Shown here one piece after another: positions 1 through 3,901 of a DNA stretch of 5,369 bases. The position numbers were made by a program, and so were the translations under genes. This stretch comes from an uncultured Methanomicrobiales archaeon. GTDB lineage: Archaea > Thermoplasmatota > Thermoplasmata > Methanomassiliicoccales > Methanomethylophilaceae. Below the pieces are notes generated by a model that saw only the letters and a list, made by a program, of their open reading frames with translations, ran no database searches and was not told where the DNA came from. The stretch is from contig CAMMYR010000062.1 of NCBI GenBank assembly GCA_946528255.1, positions 1 through 5,369 on the forward strand, written 5' to 3'. The first letter of the stretch is position 1. Each line of letters opens with the position of its first letter.

Positions 1-213
1 GCCACGGCCAGCCTCTTCCTCCAGCTGGCTGACGATCAGGTGCAGCTCCCCTCCGGGGGAGACGACGGCGAAGGATCCCTCGAAGACCCCTCCGCCCGCC
101 TCCGTCAGGTACCAGAATGTGGAGTCCAGGAATGGCTCCCCTCCGTTGGCTATAACGACGGCATCCATGCCCTCGGCGTTCGCGATGAGCCTCTCGGCCC
201 TTGTTCCTTTCAT
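1..213 (-). CDS. Xaa-Pro dipeptidase/aminopeptidase (M24 family), N-terminal part
   Basis: The 71 visible residues are the N-terminal creatinase-like domain of an M24 metallopeptidase, the group that removes residues next to proline in the cytoplasm. After a basic start (MKGTRAERL) comes a conserved strand-loop stretch, DAVVIANGGEPFLDSTFWYL, then a strand ending in a Ser-Pro-Glu-Gly turn. This matches the opening of archaeal Xaa-Pro peptidases. The metal-binding catalytic domain lies beyond the left edge, so activity cannot be judged. I chose ATG at 213 because no in-frame ATG or GTG lies close upstream and a TTATAC box sits about 25 bases before it, which suggests a leaderless transcript; no Shine-Dalgarno is visible. 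It is transcribed divergently from the NADAR gene. Family assignment is from sequence recognition, not a search. Confidence 0.82.
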   Translation of the reverse strand, partial: MKGTRAERLIANAEGMDAVVIANGGEPFLDSTFWYLTEAGGGVFEGSFAVVSPGGELHLIVSQLEEEAGRG

Positions 214-234
214 GGCAACCGCATCGCAGGCGAG

Positions 235-240
235 GTATAA
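235..240 (-). promoter_or_regulatory. TATA-like box of the M24 peptidase gene
   Basis: On the minus strand the sequence reads AAAGCGTTATACC. The TTATAC core is centred about 24-25 bases before the ATG at 213, the usual TATA-to-start distance in archaea, so the mRNA would begin at or next to the start codon. A second minus-strand candidate is the TATATAAA at about 300-307, which would give a leader of roughly 65 bases. Confidence 0.4.
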
Positions 241-298
241 CGCTTTACTGCCCCCGCATGCGGATCGTGCGGCGGCCCGGGTCCCCTCCCGTATCCCA

Positions 299-307
299 TT
301 TTATATA
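299..307 (+). promoter_or_regulatory. TATA box of the NADAR gene
   Basis: TTTTATATA is a near-ideal archaeal TATA box. Transcription would start near 329 and give a leader of about 33 bases before the ATG at 362. The core also reads well on the other strand and could serve the divergent peptidase gene. Confidence 0.6.
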
Positions 308-325
308 GTACCAAGCAGGTGTTCA

Positions 326-344
326 ATTGGATGATACATCCAAT
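326..344. promoter_or_regulatory. 8-bp inverted repeat at the NADAR transcription start (candidate operator)
   Basis: ATTGGATG and CATCCAAT form a perfect inverted repeat with a 3-base spacer (ATA). It covers the start site predicted from the TATA box at 299-307. A dimeric repressor could bind here and block initiation; if transcribed, it could instead form a short hairpin in the leader just before the ribosome binding site. Confidence 0.45.
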
Positions 345-352
345 CAACGGCA

Positions 353-358
353 GGTGAG
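353..358 (+). promoter_or_regulatory. Ribosome binding site of the NADAR gene
   Basis: GGTGAG lies three bases before the ATG at 362 and pairs with the anti-Shine-Dalgarno end of archaeal 16S rRNA. It supports this start over later in-frame codons. Confidence 0.55.
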
Positions 359-361
359 AGA

Positions 362-796
362 ATGGAGAAAATCGAGAGGTTCTTCGGAGAGTACTTCTTC
401 CTCCACAAGTGGTATCCGGTGGGGATCAGATACAACGGGCTGACGTTCCTCAGCAGCGAGGCAGCGTACCAGTCCCAGAGGTGCGCGAACCCTGACGACG
501 GGAGACGCTTCGCGGGACTGGACCCCGCCAGGGTCAGGGTGTATGCGGATTAGATGATCCCCCGCAAGGGCTGGGAGGATGTCAGGCTCTCCGTCATGGA
601 GGACATACAGTTGGCCAAGTTCACGCAGTACCCCGAGCTCAGGGAGAAGCTGCTGGCGACCGGCGATGCCGAGCTGATATACACCAACGACTGCGGAGAC
701 ACCTATTGGGGCCTGTCGGAGGGTTCCGGGGAGAACCATCTCGGCAAGATCCTCATGAAGGTCAGGGGCAGGTTGGCGGCCGAACCGACTGCCTGA
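362..796 (+). CDS. NADAR/YbiA-like protein with an in-frame TAG (possible pyrrolysine) at codon 64
   Basis: Read through one TAG (551-553), the frame gives a 144-residue protein of normal NADAR length. The first half holds FFGEYFFLHKWYP (family form FLSNFYP) and SSEAAYQ with the conserved Glu33. The second half holds WEDVRLSVM, AKFTQYPELREKLLATGDAEL, GDTYWG (112-117) and NHLGKILM. NADAR proteins cleave N-glycosidic bonds: YbiA-type members act on riboflavin intermediates, others remove ADP-ribose from guanine. Residue 64 falls seven before Trp71, where I recall relatives having Lys or Arg. Amber decoding as pyrrolysine, known in Methanomassiliicoccales, would restore one protein. The alternatives are a nonsense-mutated pseudogene or restart at the ATG directly after the TAG. 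Some usually conserved positions differ: Asn to Lys in the FLSNF motif, and Trp to Cys111 before GDTYWG, so activity is uncertain. The final stop is TGA. Confidence 0.75.
551..553 (+). other. In-frame amber codon, candidate pyrrolysine site
   Basis: The TAG lies between two halves of one conserved domain with no frame change and no missing residues. From the Gly-Leu-Asp-Pro-Ala turn to Trp71 the spacing equals that of ordinary NADAR proteins. A single AAG-to-TAG change would explain it. An ATG follows immediately. Confidence 0.6.
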
Positions 797-1040
797 AGCC
801 GAGAGAGGGGCGGGATGCCGCCTGCCCCGCGGGCGTTTGGCAATGTAACGAAATGGATTCCTGCGTAGAGGGGATGAGGGGATACGAGCGCCCTGAATCC
901 CCTTGGGAACCATTGGATATGTACTTATTATTTAGTATCTTAATCTGTTAATAGGCTCGTATCCTACAACGAAACAGTGTAGAATCGTTCGACTTTGGAA
1001 TTTTTAGGCGAAATTAAGTTAGGTATTCCGAATCCACTAC
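797..1040. other. Intergenic stretch without a convincing gene
   Basis: I see no supportable coding region on either strand. Just after the NADAR stop, GGCGG and CCGCC (809-822) can form a short hairpin. AGGGGAT and ATCCCCT (877-903) form a 7-bp stem followed at a distance by a T-rich stretch. Either could end NADAR transcription, but neither is a strong terminator. From about 918 the DNA turns AT-rich and leads into the ferredoxin promoter. Confidence 0.5.
1004..1032. promoter_or_regulatory. Candidate operator array upstream of the ferredoxin gene
   Basis: Positions 1019-1032 read TTAGGTATTCCGAA. This matches 12 of 14 bases of the palindrome in the zinc-ribbon/HTH promoter, read on that gene's strand as TTAGGTAATCCTAA. 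A weaker copy at 1004-1017 shares the TTAGG half-site and lies 15 bases upstream. The array ends about 8 bases before the TATA-like box, a position suited to an activator or to a repressor that blocks TFB or TBP. Confidence 0.5.
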
Positions 1041-1049
1041 AATTAAATA
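1041..1049 (+). promoter_or_regulatory. TATA box of the ferredoxin gene
   Basis: AATTAAATA lies about 40 bases before the ATG. Initiation about 25 bases downstream, near 1071, would leave a leader of about 14 bases that still contains the GAGGT ribosome binding site at 1073-1077. Confidence 0.55.
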
Positions 1050-1084
1050 GGTTGTAAATCTAGGGTTATTCAGAGGTAATTCAC

Positions 1085-1249
1085 ATGGTTACTATCAACG
1101 AATCCGAGTGTGTTGGATGCGGCGCATGCGTCAGCGTCTGCCCCGAGAGCGCCCTGTCCTGCGACGACATCTGCGTCGTCGACGCTTCCAAGTGCGTCGA
1201 CTGCGGTGCCTGCATCGACGAGTGCCCCTCCAACGCCATCTCCGAGTGA
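1085..1249 (+). CDS. 2[4Fe-4S] ferredoxin, 54 residues
   Basis: This is a minimal bacterial-type ferredoxin with two cluster motifs: CVGCGACVSVCP (residues 9-20) and CVDCGACIDECP (37-48). Each gives three cysteines to one cubane and the distal CP cysteine to the other, so it should hold two low-potential [4Fe-4S] clusters. Extra cysteines at 26 and 30 sit in the linker. The protein is acidic and ends at Ser-Glu, close to the smallest clostridial size. GAGGT seven bases upstream supports the ATG. It is a soluble cytoplasmic electron carrier; its partner is not shown, though a ferredoxin-nitroreductase fusion lies two genes away. Codon choice is strongly GC-ending, with many GAC, TGC and TCC codons, which suggests high expression. 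It stands alone, converging on the zinc-ribbon gene. Confidence 0.93.
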   Translation: MVTINESECVGCGACVSVCPESALSCDDICVVDASKCVDCGACIDECPSNAISE

Positions 1250-1263
1250 TTTCGGAGGAAAAA

Positions 1264-1283
1264 CGGGCCCCCGGGCCCCCTTT
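1264..1283. terminator. Bidirectional hairpin between ferredoxin and zinc-ribbon genes
   Basis: GGGCCC repeats separated by two bases form a GC-rich hairpin between the two convergent stop codons. Read on the minus strand it is followed by GTTTTTCC, a good intrinsic terminator for the zinc-ribbon gene. On the plus strand it is followed by a C/T-rich stretch, weaker but probably usable. Confidence 0.6.
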
Positions 1284-1771
1284 CACTTCTTCTTGTTCTT
1301 CAGAACGAACATAACCGATTCGAACGATGCGCCCAGCTCCCTGGCGATCTGCACGGCGCTCATCCCCTCCGATGCCATCCTGAGCATCTCGCTCTCCTGG
1401 CTATCGTCGATCTCCATCACGTTGGACCGGCGGTGGGATTCGGATGAATCTATCCAGCCGGGCCTGCCGCACCCCGGGCAGGCCGATGGGATGCTCCCCT
1501 CCGGATGGTCGGTGATCGAACCGCAGAAGCGGCAGCGCACGGTCACGGATGCCTTGCCTGAGCAGACGGTACCGCAGCGGGGGCAGCGGCGGGAATGCCC
1601 GCGGGAATTCCAGACGAAACCGCATGAATCGCAGGATATGGTGACGGACGGGTCCCTCCAGCGGTTGGAGCGGCACATGGGGCAGCGGATCGGATCCGGC
1701 CCTTCCTTCGACCATTCGGTGCCGCATCTCACGCACCTGTATGTGTTCATGCCACTGCCTTCCGGAGACAT
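1283..1771 (-). CDS. Triple zinc-ribbon protein with C-terminal helix-turn-helix
   Basis: The 162-residue protein has six CxxC knuckles at Cys13/16, 30/33, 47/50, 63/66, 80/83 and 98/101, which pair into three consecutive zinc ribbons. After an acidic, serine-rich linker (108-125), residues 126-159 form a helix-turn-helix: SEMLRMASEGMSAVQIAREL then a recognition-like helix ESVMFVLKN, ending in a lysine tail. This layout suggests a DNA- or RNA-binding regulator; I do not recognise a named family. A second ATG (codon 8, at 1750) lies after GGAAGG and may be the true start; the first fits a nearly leaderless mRNA from the TATA box at 1799-1808. A palindrome between TATA and start, shared with the ferredoxin promoter, suggests autoregulation. 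It converges on the ferredoxin gene and lies just downstream of the nitroreductase gene. Confidence 0.8.
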   Translation of the reverse strand: MSPEGSGMNTYRCVRCGTEWSKEGPDPIRCPMCRSNRWRDPSVTISCDSCGFVWNSRGHSRRCPRCGTVCSGKASVTVRCRFCGSITDHPEGSIPSACPGCGRPGWIDSSESHRRSNVMEIDDSQESEMLRMASEGMSAVQIARELGASFESVMFVLKNKKK

Positions 1772-1782
1772 AAGATGATTAT

Positions 1783-1796
1783 TTAGGATTACCTAA
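1783..1796. promoter_or_regulatory. 14-bp palindromic operator candidate of the zinc-ribbon/HTH gene
   Basis: TTAGG-ATTA-CCTAA is a perfect 5-bp inverted repeat with a 4-base spacer. It lies directly downstream of the TATA box and at the expected start site, a classic repressor position. A 12-of-14 match lies before the ferredoxin gene at 1019-1032. Confidence 0.5.
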
Positions 1797-1798
1797 TA

Positions 1799-1808
1799 TT
1801 ATTTAAAA
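1799..1808 (-). promoter_or_regulatory. TATA box of the zinc-ribbon/HTH gene
   Basis: On the minus strand this reads TTTTAAATAA, centred about 32 bases before ATG 1771, so initiation would fall near 1777. The same bases are the last codons and TAA stop of the nitroreductase gene, so the two genes share this DNA. Confidence 0.55.
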
Positions 1809-2641
1809 GTGTCATAATAATAGAAATAATCCAACAGAACCGGTTGTTGGATGCGTATTCGGAGCCAGAGCACGGGCCTGGGATCGCGGTATGCGGTGCG
1901 CCTGTATTTCACGCGCGGATGGCCGACGATGTACACGGCGTATGCCGTGAGCCCCTCCGGGATCCCCGGGAAGAAGGACATGAAGCGCTTCGGGTCGTTC
2001 TCGGATGCCTGGAGCATCCAGCGGGAGTGGAACCCGCCCAGCCCCATGGCGTACGCCATCAGGTCGATCTGCTCCATCGCTATGGCCGCGTCTATGGGGA
2101 ACCTGGCGAATGCGATGATGACCTGCCTCCCCTCCCAGGTGAACGGGTTGTTGGTCCCCTGCTGCCCTGCCTCCACGTAATCCACGAACTGCGCAAGACT
2201 GGGGTGCTCCTTGGTGTGCGAGCGGAGTATCGATGCCAGCAGCTCCATGAACTCCGGGAAGCTCTCGTCGACGACGGCGAAGGCCACCTTCTGGGAGTTC
2301 TCCGCGGTGGGCGAGCATCCCGCGGATTGTATCAGCCTCTCCAGCTCCTCCGGTGTGCACTTCCTGTCGAACCAGCGCATGCTGCGCCTGGTGCGGTACA
2401 GCGCCTCCATATCCTCTGCGGACACGGGGCAACCGGAGAACGGCACGATCCGACCCGCACCGAGCAGGGTTATGGCCCCTTTGGGGCAGACGGATGCGCA
2501 ATGGCCGCATCTGAAGCAGCCGTATGGCGATTCCACCTCGGTCGCCCTGCGCTCGCGGACCTCGAGATGTCCGCGTATGCAGACCTTGGCGCAGAGGCCG
2601 CATCCTATGCATGCATCGGTGATCGAGAGGGATGGTTCCAT
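1799..2641 (-). CDS. Ferredoxin-nitroreductase fusion (FMN-dependent family)
   Basis: The 280-residue protein starts with two [4Fe-4S] motifs, CIGCGLCAKVC (11-21) and CFRCGHCASVCP (42-53). A nitroreductase domain follows: YRTRRSMRWF (82-91) is the FMN-contacting Arg-Ser-x-Arg signature, SPTAENSQ (110-117) is the second flavin loop, and AMGLGGFHSRWML (198-210) matches the usual GLGSCW-type segment. Electrons probably pass from the clusters to FMN and on to an unknown organic substrate in the cytoplasm. I chose ATG 2641 over GTG 2665 because GGAG stands six bases before it. The family usually ends near PRPVLWL (254-260); here 20 more residues follow, read through a hairpin and the next gene's TATA box, so an ancestral stop may have been lost. 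It is divergent from the membrane-protein gene. Confidence 0.88.
   Translation of the reverse strand: MEPSLSITDACIGCGLCAKVCIRGHLEVRERRATEVESPYGCFRCGHCASVCPKGAITLLGAGRIVPFSGCPVSAEDMEALYRTRRSMRWFDRKCTPEELERLIQSAGCSPTAENSQKVAFAVVDESFPEFMELLASILRSHTKEHPSLAQFVDYVEAGQQGTNNPFTWEGRQVIIAFARFPIDAAIAMEQIDLMAYAMGLGGFHSRWMLQASENDPKRFMSFFPGIPEGLTAYAVYIVGHPRVKYRRTAYRDPRPVLWLRIRIQQPVLLDYFYYYDTFK
1811..1852 (-). terminator. Hairpin plus T-rich tract inside the nitroreductase 3' end
   Basis: ATCCAACA and TGTTGGAT (1829-1836 and 1845-1852) form a perfect 8-bp stem with an 8-base loop. On the minus strand it is followed by TATTTCTATTATTATG. This resembles an intrinsic terminator yet lies before the TAA of the open frame. 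Confidence 0.5.
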
Positions 2642-2664
2642 AGCTGCTCCGACGCGGCCATCCA

Positions 2665-2672
2665 CGATAAAA
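2665..2672 (-). promoter_or_regulatory. Proximal TATA-like box of the nitroreductase gene
   Basis: TTTTATCG on the minus strand lies about 27 bases before ATG 2641, which would give a leaderless message. A stronger-looking TTATATCTA at 2723-2731 would instead start transcription near 2701 and leave a leader of about 60 bases containing GGAG. The sequence does not decide between them. Confidence 0.35.
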
Positions 2673-2722
2673 CAATCCGCGGTACAACCGCACGTGTTGG
2701 ATGGGTGCGGTCGGATTCTCCC

Positions 2723-2731
2723 TAGATATAA
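2723..2731 (-). promoter_or_regulatory. Distal TATA box of the nitroreductase gene
   Basis: TTATATCTA on the minus strand is a good archaeal TATA match. It lies back to back with the plus-strand TATA box of the membrane-protein gene, so the two divergent genes share a compact control region. Confidence 0.45.
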
Positions 2732-2745
2732 CGGTTCCCCGCCGC

Positions 2746-2754
2746 TTTTATATG
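2746..2754 (+). promoter_or_regulatory. TATA box of the small membrane-protein gene
   Basis: TTTTATATG is centred 26-27 bases before the ATG at 2777. That spacing places the transcription start on the start codon itself and argues against the upstream ATG at 2759, which would lie between promoter and start site. Confidence 0.6.
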
Positions 2755-2776
2755 AATAATGGTCGATTCATATACC

Positions 2777-3139
2777 ATGGCAGAAGGAGTTAACCGTCCA
2801 GTCGTAGTGACGATCCTAGCCGTCCTCGAGTTCATAAGCGCCATACTGTGCTTCATAGCCGGCGCGGTCATGATTGCAGGAATCGCTAGTTTCTCTGATT
2901 TCGAAATCGATTTCATCTCCAGTTCCCTCGTGGGCATCCCGTTCATCGCATGCGGTCTGCTCTCGCTGATCATGGGCTACGGGTTCTGGAAGGGATGGAG
3001 CATCATGTGGTACCTGGGTGTCATCTTCAGCATCCTGGGATTGATCTTCACCTTCATCACCATCATAGGCCTGATCATCTACATCCTGATCCTGTACTAC
3101 CTCTTCAGGCCCGGCGTCAAGGCCTGGTTCGGGGTCTGA
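2777..3139 (+). CDS. Small integral membrane protein, probably four helices
   Basis: The 120-residue protein opens with a short polar segment (MAEGVNRP). Hydrophobic segments follow at about residues 9-32, 45-65, 71-90 and 90-108, with a short acidic loop (FSDFEIDF) after the first. It ends with RPGVKAWFG, a basic-aromatic tail. The RPxxVTILAVLEF opening and RPGVKAWFG ending resemble a widespread family of small archaeal membrane proteins of unknown function; I cannot name a reaction or partner. I chose ATG 2777 over the in-frame ATG 2759 because the TATA spacing fits leaderless transcription from 2777 and there is no ribosome binding site. It is divergent from the ferredoxin-nitroreductase gene and ends before a strong hairpin. 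No signal peptide separate from the first helix is visible. Confidence 0.8.
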   Translation: MAEGVNRPVVVTILAVLEFISAILCFIAGAVMIAGIASFSDFEIDFISSSLVGIPFIACGLLSLIMGYGFWKGWSIMWYLGVIFSILGLIFTFITIIGLIIYILILYYLFRPGVKAWFGV

Positions 3140-3149
3140 CGATCCGAAT

Positions 3150-3197
3150 GGGCCGTACCCGGTACGGCCCGCCAAACGCCTTACTTCCGCTCTTTTT
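3150..3197 (+). terminator. Intrinsic terminator of the membrane-protein gene
   Basis: GGGCCGTACC and GGTACGGCCC (3150-3170) form a perfect 10-bp inverted repeat around a single C. A TTTTT run follows at 3193-3197. It begins 10 bases after the TGA stop. Confidence 0.65.
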
Positions 3198-3224
3198 GTG
3201 TTGCGCGGAGAATCCCCCCTCCGT

Positions 3225-3407
3225 ATGCTGGTGCCGCGATCGTCCTGTGCTTCCGAATGGATCCACGGAAAGGAGCCCAAAGGACAATACGCGGGCATAT
3301 GGAGGTATCGCGTCGGGGACTACCGCGTATGCGCCCAGATCCGCGAGAGCGAATCCATCGTTCTGGTGGTTGCGATCCGCCACCGTTCCGAGGCTTTTGG
3401 AGAATGA
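3225..3407 (+). pseudogene. RelE/ParE-type toxin, C-terminal remnant
   Basis: The last 50 or so residues match the second half of a RelE-superfamily mRNA interferase. The stretch from HGKEPKGQYAGIWRYRVGDY to RVCAQI is the central sheet, and IVLVVAIRHRSEAF is the last strand with the usual basic-His-Arg tail. Intact members have about 85-95 residues; here the N-terminal half is missing, and the DNA upstream is the terminator of the membrane-protein gene. No antitoxin gene is visible. Without its first helices the product should not fold as an active ribosome-dependent nuclease, so I read it as a dead toxin. It lies in the same decayed patch as the ATPase remnant. An alternative is a small functional fragment, which I think unlikely. 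Confidence 0.65.
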
Positions 3408-3516
3408 AGCGCTGGTTGGATCGGGTCGCCGAAAGCGGATGCATAGAACTCGCGTACCCTTCCATGCGATAGTGCTGGCGTATGGTTTTGCGTATGGCAG
3501 CCACAAATCACTCCAT
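3408..3516. other. Non-coding scrap between toxin remnant and tandem repeats
   Basis: A 22-codon frame overlaps the toxin stop (ATG at 3404) and ends in TAG at 3470-3472, but its sequence (MKRWLDRVAESGCIEL) resembles nothing I recognise. CGTATGG occurs twice at 3479-3497. CCACAAATC at 3501-3509 lies exactly one 23-base period before the same bases in the first tandem copy, so it may be a worn extra copy. Confidence 0.4.
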
Positions 3517-3585
3517 CAAAATACCACAAATCTCTTTGCCAAAATACCACAAATCTCTTTGCCAAAATACCACAAATCTCTTTGT
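3517..3585. repeat. Three tandem copies of a 23-bp unit
   Basis: Copies occupy 3517-3539, 3540-3562 and 3563-3585. Each starts CAAAATACCACAAATC and continues TCTTTG; the third differs only in its last base. There are no spacers, so this is not a CRISPR array. Because 23 is not a multiple of three, each copy is read in a different frame, and gain or loss of one would shift any frame crossing it. The array ends 13 bases before the start of the ATPase remnant and is more AT-rich than its surroundings. Confidence 0.95.
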
Positions 3586-3598
3586 CATTCGATTTCTC

Positions 3599-3800
3599 AT
3601 GGTGTATCTTCCACGCATAGTCGATTCGGCATTGGATAGAAAACTATCCGCTTTCGGTGCGGTAGTCATACTGGAACCAAAAGATGCGGTAAGACGACAA
3701 CCGCCAACAAAAGGCGAAAATCGTAATCACGGGAACGGAATACGGTTACCGCAGGGATGACGGTGTGTTCGTGATTCCGATAGCGACCATGCGTGATTGA
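3599..3800 (+). pseudogene. DUF4143-type ATPase remnant with internal deletion and frameshifts
   Basis: The start MVYLPRIVDSALDRKL followed by AFGAVVILEPK is the usual opening of AAA-type ATPases that carry a C-terminal DUF4143 domain. The Walker A loop that should follow (GPKWCGKTTTA) is broken: the GG and WC part is damaged and CGKTTTAN continues in another frame at 3685. From about 3723 a third frame gives VITGTEYGYRRDDGVFVIPI and ends ATMRD before TGA at 3798-3800, which is the usual C-terminus of the same family. Intact proteins have about 400 residues, so more than 1 kb of the middle is gone. It cannot be functional. The family is often mobile between gut archaea and bacteria, consistent with the lower GC here. 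A tandem repeat array lies just upstream and a tRNA gene just downstream. Confidence 0.72.
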
Positions 3801-3824
3801 TTCTACAAGTGTGGGAAAAGCAAG

Positions 3825-3901
3825 TGGCGGGCCTGAAGGGATTCGAACCCTTGGCCGTTCGATTAAGAGTCGAACGCTCTACCTAGCTGAGCTACAGGCC
3901 C
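3825..3901 (-). tRNA. tRNA-Lys (anticodon CUU)
   Basis: On the minus strand the gene folds as a normal cloverleaf. The 7-bp acceptor stem is GGGCCTG with CAGGCCC, the D arm contains TAGCTCAGCTAGGTAGAGC, and the T arm contains GGGTTCGAATCCC. The anticodon stem TTCGA/TCGAA encloses the loop CTCTTAA, giving anticodon CUU, which reads AAG. The discriminator is G (3828) and the CCA end is encoded (3825-3827). No intron is visible. A TTTATCTA box at 3928-3935 (minus) fits initiation about four bases before the 5' end. The T-run GCTTTTCCC at 3812-3820 could end transcription. The 5' 39 bases also lie inside the open frame of the zinc-ribbon gene. Confidence 0.95.

Noticed and set aside
788..800. Possible att-like copy of the tRNA-Lys 3' end (GCCTGAAG)
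   Set aside because: The match is only 8 bases and lies at the NADAR stop codon far from the decayed region.
344..913. 189-codon open frame on the minus strand over the NADAR gene
   Set aside because: It is antisense to a clearly conserved domain, rich in Arg and Pro as expected for a shadow frame, and has no recognisable motif.
964..982. CTACA/TGTAG inverted repeat before the ferredoxin gene as a riboswitch or operator
   Set aside because: It is only 5 bp with a 9-base loop and lies upstream of the TATA box, so it would not be in the transcript; it is likely chance.
1110..1778. 222-codon plus-strand frame over the ferredoxin and zinc-ribbon genes
   Set aside because: It overlaps both conserved Cys-rich genes in other frames and spans their shared terminator; no protein family is visible.
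1812..2725. Long frames on both strands within the nitroreductase gene
   Set aside because: GC-rich codon bias opens alternative frames; only the frame at 1799-2641 shows cluster and FMN motifs.
2816..3298. Minus-strand frame over the membrane-protein gene
   Set aside because: It is the antisense of a hydrophobic protein, giving a strongly acidic low-complexity product with no domain.
3517..3585. CRISPR array
   Set aside because: The 23-bp units are directly adjacent with no spacers, and no cas gene is present.
3482..3760. A 92-residue protein reading through the tandem repeats
   Set aside because: The recognisable part starts at 3599 and is a broken ATPase N-terminus; the repeats encode a different peptide in each copy.
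3257..3760. One long gene from 3257 onward if TAG 3470-3472 is read as pyrrolysine
   Set aside because: The frame is out of register with the RelE homology, and the upstream part resembles no protein, so the in-frame continuity looks accidental.
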